64,000 bases of DNA from Chloroflexota bacterium (GCA_016210515.1 JACQTZ010000016.1:1-64000); one strand, 5' to 3'; shown: positions 1-8,503, counted from the first letter of the stretch. Translations and numbers: made by a program. Notes: generated by a model from the letters alone, not told the origin.

Positions 1-24
1 ACCTACGCCTTTAGCAAGGATAGG

Positions 25-208
25 ACGCCCTGGATTCCTCACTTCGCTTCGCTGCGTTCGGAATGACACCCATCGGTCCAGGCTGACCGATGGAAACGTT
101 TAGACCGTTACGCGTGGCTCTATAATGCTTAAACACGCGCTCAGGCTTTTGCACAAATCTGACGTACCTGCTACCGCTCCTGGTTCGACAAGCTCACCCC
201 GAGCGGGA
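25..208. repeat. REP-like repeat fragments in the 5' intergenic stretch
   Basis: Positions 1-289 hold no supported gene. Around 25-71 is a fragment of the family that reads TTCGCTTCGCT...GAATGACA elsewhere in the window. Around 181-208 is a fragment of the TTCGACAAGCTCACC...GAGCGG family. Both recur many times in other intergenic gaps, for example near 14.1, 19.3, 26.3, 33.6, 45.6 and 59.2 kb. Confidence 0.6.
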
Positions 209-289
209 AAAATCGTTCGCCCTGCACTCAGACTTCATCGGGACTCAGGATGACACAAGTACTGAAGTTTCAAGGCAGGAGTTCAGGTC

Positions 290-688
290 TCACTCAAGCA
301 GTCGGAATCCCTGCTCCGCGAAGTCCTGATCGAAGGCGAAGGCGTCTGGCACACCCGATCGCCGCATGCTGTCGAAGCTCACGCAGTCCACGAGGCTCAA
401 ATCCCTACGTCCGGTGGTTAGCAGCGCGCTTACCCCTGCTCGGTGCTCTTCGGGAGCCATCCACTGGACGCGAATGACTGGCAGAACGTCTTCCACCAAA
501 GCGCGGACCGCTGCTATACCAAGCCGATTTTGGACCAGGGCAAAACACTCCACCAGGACGTAGCTGGTACAAAAGAGGTCCTCGTCACGCTGGAGCAGGT
601 CTCCCCAGATTCTACGAGCCTGCGGATGAAAATCATCGTCGGCGTCGAGGACGGCCAGCAGAGCTGAAGTGTCGACAAAGACGCTCAT
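290..688 (-). CDS. PIN-domain toxin, VapC-like ribonuclease
   Basis: This 132-residue protein has the PIN fold signature of type II toxin ribonucleases. Acidic residues sit where the family binds Mg2+: D6 in FVDTSALLAVLD, E47 in YVLVECFAL, D101 in SLVDCVSF, and D120/D122 in AFDQDF. The length is normal for VapC. It overlaps the upstream ribbon-helix-helix antitoxin gene by four bases (ATGA), the usual coupled arrangement of a toxin-antitoxin operon. The fold and pairing are well supported; the RNA target cannot be read from sequence. It is probably expressed from the promoter upstream of the antitoxin. Confidence 0.85.
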   Translation of the reverse strand: MSVFVDTSALLAVLDADDDFHPQARRIWGDLLQRDEDLFCTSYVLVECFALVQNRLGIAAVRALVEDVLPVIRVQWMAPEEHRAGVSALLTTGRRDLSLVDCVSFDSMRRSGVPDAFAFDQDFAEQGFRLLE

Positions 689-933
689 TTCCCCAATACC
701 TCAGCCAGGTGGCGATCGTGCGCTTTGGCCAAGTCCTTCTGGCCCGAGTGAAACTTCCCTGCGGCTGCCATGGCCCGACGTTTCTTCTGCTCCTCGTCGA
801 TTGTGCCGCTGCCACGAATGACCAGGTCGGCGCCTTCCCTGATAAGTGCAGCGACGGGGACTCCTCGCCGTCGGGCAAGGTCTTTCAGGCGCTGCATCTG
901 GGATTCGGAAAACTGTACCTGTGTGCGGATTAT
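685..933 (-). CDS. Ribbon-helix-helix antitoxin, apparent AUA start
   Basis: This is the antitoxin partner of the PIN toxin. Read from 933 the protein would be 82 residues and begin with a textbook RHH beta strand, IIRTQVQFSESQMQRLKDLA, followed by the helices ARRRGVPVAALIREGADLVI. The first AUG lies 12 codons later (895-897), and starting there removes the DNA-binding strand. No AUG, GUG or UUG occurs between the upstream in-frame stop and that AUG. The codon at 931-933 is AUA and is preceded at six bases by AAGGAG (940-945). I therefore place the start at 933, either as a rare AUA start or as a mutated AUG. If AUA is not used, only a 70-residue form lacking DNA binding is made. Confidence 0.65.
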   Translation of the reverse strand: MIRTQVQFSESQMQRLKDLARRRGVPVAALIREGADLVIRGSGTIDEEQKKRRAMAAAGKFHSGQKDLAKAHDRHLAEVLGK

Positions 934-971
934 GTTAGACTCCTTGCTACAATGACATCATATTTGCCATC

Positions 972-1000
972 ATGATAACAGCCCACTATGGATATGACAA
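972..1000 (-). promoter_or_regulatory. Putative sigma70-type promoter of the toxin-antitoxin operon
   Basis: On the minus strand TTGTCA (995-1000) and TATCAT (972-977) are separated by 17 bases, upstream of the antitoxin Shine-Dalgarno. The sequence just downstream is rich in partial TGATG-type inverted repeats, where an RHH antitoxin could bind. This is a pattern match only. Confidence 0.4.
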
Positions 1001-1071
1001 GTAGCCTGCTTCAGCACATGGTGCGACTTCGATGCTACACGCTCCGTAACACCTCGGCTTGGGGCTGTCTC

Positions 1072-1100
1072 GTCGGTGCGGGTCTGAGACCCGCACCTAC
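1072..1100. repeat. Palindromic repeat, GTGCGGGT...ACCCGCAC type
   Basis: This near-perfect palindrome is a diverged copy of the 29-base palindrome found at 8816-8844 and 40890-40918. It lies in the 975-1278 gap between the toxin-antitoxin promoter and the SRP RNA, where no gene is supported. Confidence 0.6.
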
Positions 1101-1278
1101 AGCGGTCACAAGGGGAGGACAACCTCGTTGACAGGTGTGGGAAGCTGCTCTAGGATAGGCTTGAGGCCGTGCTACACGGGGAGCTAGCGGTGCCCTGCAC
1201 CCGCAATCCGCTCTAGCGGGGTGGAACTCCCTCCCCAGGTCTTTGTCCAAGACCTCTATCCTCTCTGGTAGATGCAGA

Positions 1279-1380
1279 TAGCTGGGTCCTGGGCGGCGGA
1301 GAGCCGTGAATCCCGTCAGGTCCGGAAGGAAGCAGCGGTAAGCGGAAGGCTCCGGGTGCTCCAGGGAAGCCTGGCTTGAG
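1279..1380 (+). ncRNA. ffs: Small bacterial SRP RNA (4.5S type)
   Basis: The universally conserved SRP RNA apical domain is present: GTCAGGTCCGGAAGGAAGCA at 1315-1334, containing the GGAA tetraloop and the asymmetric loop bound by Ffh (SRP54). Flanking stems pair in order, GAGCC (1301-1305) with GGCTC (1348-1352), and CCTGG (1288-1292) with CCAGG near 1361-1365. The length of about 100 bases suits the small form without an Alu domain. It acts with Ffh in co-translational membrane targeting. The exact ends are uncertain. It lies just upstream of rsmA on the same strand. Confidence 0.85.
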
Positions 1381-1477
1381 TCGCCAGGGAGGCACGTTCT
1401 GGGCATCCGATCGAAGGAGGGTGCACGGCTTCTTCTATTGCAAGATGGACGAGACGGGAGACGGCAGGGCCGGCAAG

Positions 1478-2299
1478 ATGACAGAGCTTTCTCTATCGGG
1501 AACATCTCCCATCGTCGCCCGCAAGTCGCTGGGGCAGCACTTCCTGGTAGACCAGGGGGCGCTGCGCAGGGTGGTGGAGGCCGCGGACATCCAGCCGACG
1601 GATGTGGTGGTGGAGGTTGGCCCCGGCACAGGGCTTCTGACCAGGTTGCTGGCCGAGCGGGCGGCCAGGGTCATCGCCGTGGAGATGGATGAGGAGCTAG
1701 TAGCTCGCTTAAAGAAGGAACTGGGTCGCATACCTAGCCTCACAATCGTCCAGGGAGACGCGCGGGAGTGGGACCCGGCCGCGGTGGGTGAGCCGTACAA
1801 GGTGGTGGCCAACCTGCCCTACTACGCGGCGACCCCCATCGTGAGGCGGTTCCTGGAGTGCTCCATGCCTCCTACCATCATGGCGGTCACCGTGCAGCGG
1901 GAGGTGGCCCAGTCCATGGTGGCGGCTTCGGGGAAGATGAAGATTCTTTCGGTGGCTGTGCAGCTCTATGGGAAGCCCCGCATCATGGGATATATACGGC
2001 CTGGCTCCTTTCGCCCTCCGCCCAAGGTGACCTCGGCCATCGTCAGGATAGAAGTGTATGAGAAGCCGGCGCTCTCACTAGGCGACACAGACGCCTTTTT
2101 CAAGGTGGTGAGGGCCGGGTTCAGCGGCGCGCGGAAGCAGCTACGGAACTCCCTGGGCCACTCCTTTGGCCTGCCGGGCACACGGATGGAAGAGGTGCTA
2201 CATGAGGCGGGGATAGACTCCAGGCTGAGGGCCGAGGCCCTGAGCATGGAGCAGTGGGGCAGGCTTTACGATGCCTGCAGGAGCCAGGGGCTGTGCTGA
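1478..2299 (+). CDS. rsmA: 16S rRNA (adenine1518-N6/adenine1519-N6)-dimethyltransferase
   Basis: RsmA (KsgA) dimethylates two adjacent adenines in the 3' terminal hairpin of 16S rRNA using SAM. The N terminus has the family signature KSLGQHFLVD. The SAM motif VVVEVGPGTG is near residues 43-51, and the catalytic motif NLPYYAATPI is near 112-121. The C-terminal small helical domain (FRPPPKVTSAI, then RKQLRNSLG) is intact. I chose ATG 1478, giving 273 residues, because it places the usual 15 or so residues ahead of the signature; ATG 1445 is possible, and ATG 1376 would overlap the SRP RNA. The gene overlaps ispE by seven bases. Confidence 0.93.
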   Translation: MTELSLSGTSPIVARKSLGQHFLVDQGALRRVVEAADIQPTDVVVEVGPGTGLLTRLLAERAARVIAVEMDEELVARLKKELGRIPSLTIVQGDAREWDPAAVGEPYKVVANLPYYAATPIVRRFLECSMPPTIMAVTVQREVAQSMVAASGKMKILSVAVQLYGKPRIMGYIRPGSFRPPPKVTSAIVRIEVYEKPALSLGDTDAFFKVVRAGFSGARKQLRNSLGHSFGLPGTRMEEVLHEAGIDSRLRAEALSMEQWGRLYDACRSQGLC

Positions 2300-3153
2300 C
2301 CGTCAAGGCGTATGCCAAGGTCAATCTTACCCTGGAGGTGCTGGGCAGGCGCGAAGACGGCTATCACCAGATTGCTTCGGTGATGCAGACCATAGACCTG
2401 TGCGACGAGCTTCGTTTTGCCCCTTCCGATAGAATCGCCTTGCGGTGCAACCTGCCGTCTCTGGAGAACAACGATAACCTGGTGCTCAGGGCAGCGAGAC
2501 TGCTGAAGGAGCACACAGGATACTCTGGAGGGGCGGAGATATACCTGAGCAAGGCCATCCCGGTGGCATCCGGCCTGGGAGGAGGCAGCAGCGACGCCGC
2601 GGCCACCCTCAAGGGACTCAGCAGGCTATGGGGGCTGGACATGAAGCGTGAAGAGCTGTTGCCCCTGGCGGCCTCCCTCGGCTCGGACGTCCCTTTCTTC
2701 CTTCGCGGGGGCACGGCCGTTTCAACGGGACGCGGGGAGGAAATCCATGAGCTTCCACCCATGCCCAGGGTGCAAGTGGTGCTTATATCTCCCTCGATAG
2801 AGATGCCGCAGAAGACGGCTACCATGTACGGCCACCTTACGCCGGAGCAGTACACCGGAGGGGAGGCAACCCTGCGGCTGCGGCGTTGTATTGAGGCTGG
2901 AAAGCGGCCCGACGCGAAGTTGCTCTTCAACGTCTTTGAGGGAGTGGCCTTCGACCTCTTCCCGCGGTTGGAGGATTACAGACGTGCGATGCTAGAGGCA
3001 GGGGCTACCTGGGTGCGTTTGACAGGCAGCGGCCCTGCCCTGTACACCTTCGCGGCTTCCAAAACGGAAGCCTTGGACATGGTGAAAAGGCTGCTGGAGG
3101 GTGGGTACGAGGCTTATGTGGCGACGACGGTGAGGCCTCACCCAAAGCCATAA
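2293..3153 (+). CDS. ispE: 4-diphosphocytidyl-2-C-methyl-D-erythritol kinase
   Basis: IspE is the GHMP-family kinase that phosphorylates CDP-methylerythritol in the non-mevalonate isoprenoid pathway. The family marks are VKAYAKVNLTLEV at the N terminus, the ATP-binding loop GLGGGSSDAAAT near residues 94-105, and the C-terminal RLTGSGPALY. The start is taken as GTG 2293, inside the end of rsmA, with CAGGAG about ten bases upstream; this gives 286 residues, the usual length. An upstream ATG at 2254 would add unrelated residues read from rsmA. The overlap suggests translational coupling with rsmA. Confidence 0.92.
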   Translation: MLTVKAYAKVNLTLEVLGRREDGYHQIASVMQTIDLCDELRFAPSDRIALRCNLPSLENNDNLVLRAARLLKEHTGYSGGAEIYLSKAIPVASGLGGGSSDAAATLKGLSRLWGLDMKREELLPLAASLGSDVPFFLRGGTAVSTGRGEEIHELPPMPRVQVVLISPSIEMPQKTATMYGHLTPEQYTGGEATLRLRRCIEAGKRPDAKLLFNVFEGVAFDLFPRLEDYRRAMLEAGATWVRLTGSGPALYTFAASKTEALDMVKRLLEGGYEAYVATTVRPHPKP

Positions 3154-3237
3154 AGGAAGGGTCAAGGCTCTGCAAGCATAGATGCCCGCGTTGAGAAGGG
3201 CTAGAGCAATTATTTCACCACTAGCTTGGCGATGTTA

Positions 3238-3468
3238 TCACCCTCGTGCATATCCACTGCGACCCCGTTTTCTAATGCGTTTGTAGAACGTGGCCCATGC
3301 TTTCTCGAAGTCACCTTCCGCTGCACCAATGGAACTCTCCCACAACTCCTCTACGCGCTCCGATGTAGCCGAGATGTGTAGCTCTTTTTTGATAATCTGC
3401 GCCGCCCTATCAAACAGGTCGTTCATCAGGGCAGCCTTTATCGCTCCCACGATTATGATACCCAACAT
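3238..3468 (-). CDS. Hypothetical small protein with hydrophobic N terminus
   Basis: I do not recognise this 76-residue protein. It begins with a short hydrophobic stretch, MLGIIIVGAIKAAL, followed by a charged helical region rich in Glu, Lys and Arg. It lies in an AT-richer island (about 3.2-4.2 kb) between ispE and a decayed tRNA, with another unknown minus-strand gene upstream. It may be part of acquired DNA. The reading frame is plausible, but no function can be assigned. Confidence 0.4.
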   Translation of the reverse strand: MLGIIIVGAIKAALMNDLFDRAAQIIKKELHISATSERVEELWESSIGAAEGDFEKAWATFYKRIRKRGRSGYARG

Positions 3469-3509
3469 TCTTCTACTCCTTGGCTAAGGGCGTCAGGTGA
3501 ATCCGGCCG

Positions 3510-4070
3510 CTAGCCTTCGATACGGCGCAGCACTGCGGCTTGTTCGGATGGGCGGAGCGTGCCGAAGGCTCTGACGAATACCTCAACCATTGCTTCAGAT
3601 TCATTATGCCCATTCGTTGTCTGCAAAGACCCTCCAGGTGATGCCCATTCACGGCGGCCGCTATTTCCTCGTAGCGTTCCTGCCGAAACCCGCCATCCAG
3701 AGGGGGCGGAGAAACGGGCGGCACTACTCACCCGCTTACCGAATCGGGCGGCCAAATCCAACACCTTCTGCTCTACGTATTGGTGCTCTGGTGTACCCTT
3801 TTCCAACATCTCAAACCATCGATGTAGGACCGGCTCAGTCTCTCTTCCATCCAAGTCGTCTCTCTCCATATAGGCGATCCCGGTCATGCCCTCATAACCA
3901 ATAAATTTGCTCGGCCCCACAGCGTCTTCCTCTGGAAGGTAATACCAAGCCCGGAAATAAGCAAGGAGCGTTTCTAGGTCAGTCCCTTGCAACAGTCCCG
4001 CATTAAAGCATCGGACGTTCTCAGCGACCTGATTGTAACTACTAACCGGATTCGGCTTCTCTTGCATCAT
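3510..4070 (-). CDS. Hypothetical protein in the 3.2-4.2 kb island
   Basis: This 186-residue protein has no family I recognise. A strong Shine-Dalgarno GGAGGTG lies just upstream of two tandem ATG codons (4070 and 4067). The first 110 residues look like a compact acidic domain (DLETLLAYFRAWYYLPEEDA, then VLHRWFEMLEKGTPEHQYV). Roughly residues 112-155 are low in complexity and rich in Ser, Gly and Arg, whereas another frame over the same stretch reads more naturally (FRQERYEEIAAAVNG). The last 25 residues look ordinary again. Compensating frameshifts are therefore possible. Base composition is AT-richer than the neighbours. Confidence 0.45.
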   Translation of the reverse strand: MMQEKPNPVSSYNQVAENVRCFNAGLLQGTDLETLLAYFRAWYYLPEEDAVGPSKFIGYEGMTGIAYMERDDLDGRETEPVLHRWFEMLEKGTPEHQYVEQKVLDLAARFGKRVSSAARFSAPSGWRVSAGTLRGNSGRREWASPGGSLQTTNGHNESEAMVEVFVRAFGTLRPSEQAAVLRRIEG

Positions 4071-4205
4071 TGCACCTCCAACTATTTTGAATTAACTCTA
4101 CTACATCCTTATTGTCTTGTCAATACCCTAACACATGATGTATCTTCATATAGCCCGGCTGCTCCCGGACACCAAGATTAGATTATGGCATAAGATTTAG
4201 GCTTT

Positions 4206-4279
4206 CGTGGAATGGCTCCTTTAGTACGATTGGTTTGGGACCGACGGGTCGGGAGTTCGTGTCTCCCCTTCCCCGACCA
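4206..4279 (+). pseudogene. Decayed tRNA-Pro(UGG)-like sequence
   Basis: The 74 bases keep many tRNA parts. The acceptor strands CGTGGAA (4206-4212) and TTCCCCG (4269-4275) pair at six of seven positions. A proline anticodon loop TTTGGGA (4234-4240) sits between ATTGG and CCGAC. The T arm is GGGAG-TTCGTGT-CTCCC (4251-4267), and a 3' ACCA is present. The defects are clear: the D stem has no 3' partner, the near-invariant A58 of the T loop is T, one acceptor and one anticodon stem pair are mismatched, and there is one extra base before the acceptor. It looks like a relic rather than a working tRNA, and it borders the AT-richer island. Confidence 0.5.
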
Positions 4280-4344
4280 CTATGCCTTTAGGGGGGCCGT
4301 TCTCGGATTGACGGCCTTGGCCGCTCCCCTTAGAATCCTTGTGG

Positions 4345-7173
4345 ATGATTAGCGATTTGGCATCTGCGGGTGATAAGGTATGCGTCTCCCTGGACCTGGA
4401 GACCACGGGGCTTGCAGCCGAGACCGACGAGATAATCGAGGTGGGAGCGGTCAGGTTTCAGGGCGACCGCGTCCTGGACACCCTTCACACCCTGGTCAAT
4501 CCCTACAGGCCCCTGCCCCAGTTCATCAAAGAGCTCACAGGCATCACCCAGGCGGAGGTTGACACAGGGCCCGCTTTTGCCACGGTGGCGCCTCTTCTGG
4601 AGTCCTTCATCGGCAACTGGCCTATAGTGGGGCAGAACGTGGGCTTTGACCTGGGTTTCCTGGCCAAGAAGGGGCTGAGGCTGTCCAACCCTTACTACGA
4701 TACACTGGAGATGGCCTCTGTCCTGCTACCAAGGCAACGGGAGTACTCTCTTGCCCCTCTGGCGGCGTCCCTGGGCATCGAACACGCCAACCCTCACCGC
4801 GCCCTGGGAGACGCCCAGGTCACGGCCCAGGTCTTCCAGGCGCTGAAGGGTGTGGCCATGGGGATGGATGAGGCGATGCTATCGGAGCTGGGCCGCCTGT
4901 ACGCCCGCGCGCGCGGGCACCTGGCTTCCCTGTTCCTACAGTTGCAAGTTGCCAGGGGCCAGGAAACTGGCCTCAAACCTTCGGCGACGGGGTTGTTAGG
5001 ACTGGATGTGGAGATGCTGGGAAAGCGCCTGGACTCCTCTGCTGCCTTGCGGCCCCAGGGGGAGTACCACTCACTGGACGAGGAGTCGGTGGCCGGCTTT
5101 TTTCAAGAGGGCGGCCCCTTGGCCCAGGTGCTGGAGAGCTACCACTACCGGCCTCAGCAGGCAGAGATGGCCCGTGCCGTGGCCAGAGCCTTCGAAAGCA
5201 AGAGGACGCTGGTGGTGGAGGGTGGAACGGGGGTGGGCAAGTCAATGGCCTATCTCCTTCCCGCGCTGCTCTTTGCCCTTGAGAATGGAGCGCGAGTGGT
5301 GGTGTCCACCAACACCATCAACCTTCAAGAGCAGCTCATCGCCAAAGACCTCCCTACCCTGTCCAGGGCGCTGAAAGAGTGGTCTCCCAACCTGGCAGGC
5401 GTCCGTTTCTCTCTTCTGAAGGGGCGGGACAACTACCTGTGCCTGCGGCGATGGAGACAGCTTATAAGGGAGGAGAGCCTCTCGCCAGAGGAGGCCCGCA
5501 TGGCCGCCAAGGTCATGGTCTGGCTTCAGAACACCTCCAGCGGAGACAGGGCGGAGATGAACGTAGCTTCCAGGGACATGCCTCTGTGGAGTCGTATGTC
5601 AGCGGCGGGAGCCGTAGACTGTCCACCGCGAGCGCGAGGAGAGGTGTGCTTCCTTCGGGCCGCAAGGGAGCAGGCCGAGGCCGCCCACCTGGTGGTGGTC
5701 AATCATGCTCTCCTGATGAGAGACCTGGTGGAGGGAGGAGGCATCATACCGAGCTACGACTACCTGGTCATCGACGAGGCGCACCACCTGGAGGAGGAGG
5801 CCACCAGCCAGCTTGGCTCCAGGCTATCCCAGGGCGCAATGGAAGAGTACCTGAAAAGGCTGGAGGGAGACCGGGGTTTGTACAGGGTCATGAGGGCCTT
5901 TATGGGCCAGCTTCTCGCAGCGCCGAGGGCCGCAGTCCTGGAGCCTTTGATTCAGGATGGAGAGGCCCTTCTGCCCAGGGTCAGAGAGCACACGGGCACC
6001 CTGTGGGCCACTCTGGCGACCTTCCTGAGGCACCACCACGACGAGGGGGACGCCCGCCATCTCCTTCACAGCGTAACTCGAAGCTCTCGGACACAGCCGG
6101 AGTGGTCTCAGGTGGAGATAGCCTGGGAGAACGCCGACTTGGCGCTGTCCCAGGTCGCGAGGAACCTGGAGAGGCTAGCCCAGGCCCTGGATGGCCTGGA
6201 AGACAAGCAGCTTGCCGGGTACGATTCCCTGTGCATGGAGGTCTCGTCGTGCCTCAGCGCCGCCGGAGACATCCGAGAAAAGCTCAGGTCATTTATCATT
6301 CACCCAGAGGATGACCAGATATACTGGATGACCCAGGAGGGCATGGATGGCGAGGTTGCCCTCAACGCCGCACCATTGCAGGTGGGGTCAATCCTCCAGG
6401 AGAAGCTGTTTTCCAGGAAGGAGTCGGTGGTGCTCACCAGCGCCACTCTGAGCACCCAGGGCAACTTCCGCCATATCAGCGAGCGGTTGGGACTGGAGGA
6501 CGCAGACGAGCTTCTGGTAGACTCTCCCTTCGACTATCCCAGGGCTGTGCTGCTGTGCATACCCAGGGACATGCCCGATCCCACCAGCCGAAGCTACCAG
6601 GAGGCGTTGCAGCGCGCCATGATAGACGTTTGCCGCGCCGCCGGAGGCCGTACCATGGGGCTGTTCACGTCCCACGCTGCCCTCCAGGCCACTCGCTCTG
6701 GGATAAGGGAAGAGCTGGAAGGTAGGGGGTTCAAGGTGCTGGCCCAGGGGGTAGACGGCCCTCCACGAAGCCTGCTGGAGATCTTTTTGCAGAGGCCGTC
6801 GTCGGTGCTCCTGGGGACGTCCAGCTTCTGGGAGGGGGTGGACATCCCCGGAGGAGCGCTGAAGGCGCTGGTGGTGGCCCGTCTCCCCTTCAACGTACCC
6901 ACTGAGCCTGTGTTCGCCGCCCGCTCCCAGCTTTTCGAGGACCCCTTCAACCAGTACGCCGTGCCCCAGTCGGTGCTGCGCTTCCGCCAGGGATTCGGCC
7001 GCCTCATTCGCGGCGAGGAGGATAGGGGAGTGGTGGTGGTGCTGGACCAGCGCATCCTCTCCAGGCGGTATGGCCCCGTATTCCTGGAGTCCCTACCAGG
7101 ATGCACGGTGATGAAAGGCTCCCTCAGGGAGCTGTCCCAGGCCGTCAAACAATGGATAGCCAGCGCTCCCTGA
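4345..7173 (+). CDS. dinG: DinG-family helicase with N-terminal DnaQ-like exonuclease
   Basis: This is a fusion of a 3'-5' exonuclease domain and an XPD/DinG-type superfamily 2 helicase. Exonuclease motif I is SLDLETTGL near the N terminus, with later DnaQ-like motifs NVGFDLGFL and HRALGDAQVT. Walker A GGTGVGKS is near residues 293-300 and the DEAH box IDEAHH near 477. Cysteines lie between them in NYLCLRRW and DCPPRARGEVC, as in iron-sulfur members of the family, though only three are evident. The C-terminal helicase motifs GTSSFWEGVDIPG and RFRQGFGRLIR are intact. The length of about 942 residues matches the Bacillus-type fused form. It overlaps the downstream glycosylase gene by 22 bases. 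Confidence 0.9.
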   Translation: MISDLASAGDKVCVSLDLETTGLAAETDEIIEVGAVRFQGDRVLDTLHTLVNPYRPLPQFIKELTGITQAEVDTGPAFATVAPLLESFIGNWPIVGQNVGFDLGFLAKKGLRLSNPYYDTLEMASVLLPRQREYSLAPLAASLGIEHANPHRALGDAQVTAQVFQALKGVAMGMDEAMLSELGRLYARARGHLASLFLQLQVARGQETGLKPSATGLLGLDVEMLGKRLDSSAALRPQGEYHSLDEESVAGFFQEGGPLAQVLESYHYRPQQAEMARAVARAFESKRTLVVEGGTGVGKSMAYLLPALLFALENGARVVVSTNTINLQEQLIAKDLPTLSRALKEWSPNLAGVRFSLLKGRDNYLCLRRWRQLIREESLSPEEARMAAKVMVWLQNTSSGDRAEMNVASRDMPLWSRMSAAGAVDCPPRARGEVCFLRAAREQAEAAHLVVVNHALLMRDLVEGGGIIPSYDYLVIDEAHHLEEEATSQLGSRLSQGAMEEYLKRLEGDRGLYRVMRAFMGQLLAAPRAAVLEPLIQDGEALLPRVREHTGTLWATLATFLRHHHDEGDARHLLHSVTRSSRTQPEWSQVEIAWENADLALSQVARNLERLAQALDGLEDKQLAGYDSLCMEVSSCLSAAGDIREKLRSFIIHPEDDQIYWMTQEGMDGEVALNAAPLQVGSILQEKLFSRKESVVLTSATLSTQGNFRHISERLGLEDADELLVDSPFDYPRAVLLCIPRDMPDPTSRSYQEALQRAMIDVCRAAGGRTMGLFTSHAALQATRSGIREELEGRGFKVLAQGVDGPPRSLLEIFLQRPSSVLLGTSSFWEGVDIPGGALKALVVARLPFNVPTEPVFAARSQLFEDPFNQYAVPQSVLRFRQGFGRLIRGEEDRGVVVVLDQRILSRRYGPVFLESLPGCTVMKGSLRELSQAVKQWIASAP

Positions 7174-8030
7174 GCCTCACCATAGGCCAACCCCTGGCTC
7201 TGGCCAGCACCCTGGAGAGCGGCCAGGCCTTCCGATGGCATCGCCAGGGGGCATGGTACTACGGGGTAATCCATAACAATCTGGTGGCGTTGAAGCAGGA
7301 CGGTTTCCTGCTGGATGTTCGCAGCTTTCCATCAACACCAGAGCAGATAGAGGCCACGCTGAGGGAGTACCTGCGGCTGGACGACGACCTGGAAGCCATC
7401 TACGCTTGCATCGACACCGACCAACGCGTCCATGAGGCGATTGTCGTGTATCGCGGCCTGCGCCTTTTGCGGCAGGAGCCGTGGGAGTGCCTGGTGTCCT
7501 TTATCTGCTCAGCGAACTCCAACATACCCCGCATCTCGGCGAGCATGGAGACGCTGGCCCAGAGCTATGGGCGACCGTTGAGGCTGGGTGAGTATGTGGG
7601 GTACTCTTTTCCTACTCCTGAGAAGCTGGCCGAGGCTGGGGAAAAGGCGCTCCGTGACCTGAAACTGGGGTTTCGTGCCAAGTACGTGGCACAGGCGGCA
7701 GAGAGGGTGGCCCTGGGAGAGGTGAAACTGGAATCCCTGCGCCATCTGCCGTACCAGGAGGCCAAAGAGGCGCTCATGTCTCTGCCTGGCGTGGGCAACA
7801 AGGTGGCCGACTGCGTGCTCCTGTTCTCGCTGGACAAGCTGGACGCCTTTCCCATAGACCGATGGGTACTGCGGGCTGTGGAGGAGTGGTATCCGGATGG
7901 AGCGAAGCTCAGTTACAAAGGCATTAGAGCCTGGGCATTGGAGCGATGGGGCGGGTACGCTGGCTACGCTCAACAGTACCTGTTCCACGCCATGCGGCTG
8001 AAAGGGGTCATGAGAGGGCAGGGGCGGTAA
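7152..8030 (+). CDS. ogg: 8-oxoguanine DNA glycosylase / AP lyase, OGG1 type
   Basis: This is a HhH-GPD glycosylase with the OGG1 N-terminal domain. The helix-hairpin-helix LPGVGNKVADC contains the probable Schiff-base lysine K217, and the catalytic aspartate in AFPIDRWVL is D236. Their 19-residue spacing equals that of K249 and D268 in human OGG1. The N-terminal SGQAFRWH is characteristic of the OGG_N domain. ATG 7152 is chosen inside the end of dinG, giving 292 residues; the longer frame from 7101 only adds dinG-derived residues. The coupling to dinG suggests a small DNA-repair operon. Confidence 0.9.
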   Translation: MDSQRSLSLTIGQPLALASTLESGQAFRWHRQGAWYYGVIHNNLVALKQDGFLLDVRSFPSTPEQIEATLREYLRLDDDLEAIYACIDTDQRVHEAIVVYRGLRLLRQEPWECLVSFICSANSNIPRISASMETLAQSYGRPLRLGEYVGYSFPTPEKLAEAGEKALRDLKLGFRAKYVAQAAERVALGEVKLESLRHLPYQEAKEALMSLPGVGNKVADCVLLFSLDKLDAFPIDRWVLRAVEEWYPDGAKLSYKGIRAWALERWGGYAGYAQQYLFHAMRLKGVMRGQGR

Positions 8031-8053
8031 CGCCCGTCTGTCCACGGCCGTGG

Positions 8054-8488
8054 CTAGCGCATTCGTTTGTAGCCCGGAATCTTCCAAATGCCATCATGTA
8101 CGTTCAACTTCCTGCCAATGCTAAGATATGGGGAGCCGAGGTACTCCTTCTCTGTGTGAAAGATCACGTACCCGTTCAAGTCAAAGAGCGCACCTGGAAA
8201 GACTTTGAGGTTTTGGTAGAACATTCCGTCTCGGTGATAAAGCGCATACGGAACGTCGACCTTCCATCGTTCTTTGAGGACTCTAGCGCTAAGTCGATCA
8301 GTGGCACCGTGAGACCGTGGCATTGCAACCTCCTCAGGCCCCTTGCCATTTGGACTACCAGGCGTCTCCTTGCTGGCTATGTCGAGGCCCGCCACCCGCC
8401 TAAGAACAGAGTTCGGGTTATCTTCGAACGGCTTTGCACGGGACTGAAGCCAGGCATAGACTTGATCGTCAACCCTTATCGTAGGCAT
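8054..8488 (-). CDS. SeqA-N-like ribbon-helix-helix protein with unknown C-terminal domain
   Basis: The 144-residue protein starts MPTIRVDDQVYAWLQSRAKP and continues NPNSVLRRVAGLD, resembling the N-terminal RHH domain of SeqA-like regulators. A polar linker follows, and then a C-terminal region containing LFDLNGYVIFHTEKEYLGS and IPGYKR, which I do not recognise with certainty; similar strings occur beside HNH or restriction-type nucleases. ATG 8488 is well supported by AGGAGG six bases upstream (8495-8500). A 15-base palindrome (8504-8518) lies between this ribosome-binding site and the -10 element, as expected for self-repression. It could be an orphan antitoxin-like regulator. Confidence 0.7.
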   Translation of the reverse strand: MPTIRVDDQVYAWLQSRAKPFEDNPNSVLRRVAGLDIASKETPGSPNGKGPEEVAMPRSHGATDRLSARVLKERWKVDVPYALYHRDGMFYQNLKVFPGALFDLNGYVIFHTEKEYLGSPYLSIGRKLNVHDGIWKIPGYKRMR

Positions 8489-8503
8489 ACTTTTCCTCCT
8501 GTA

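Noticed and set aside
3510..4070. Firm call of a doubly frameshifted gene
   Set aside because: The middle part reads better in another frame, but without homologues I cannot separate this from an ordinary low-complexity linker.
4221..4406. Minus-strand frame ending GETRTPDPSVPNQSY
   Set aside because: This is the well-known translation artefact of the antisense strand of a tRNA 3' half; it supports the tRNA relic, not a gene.
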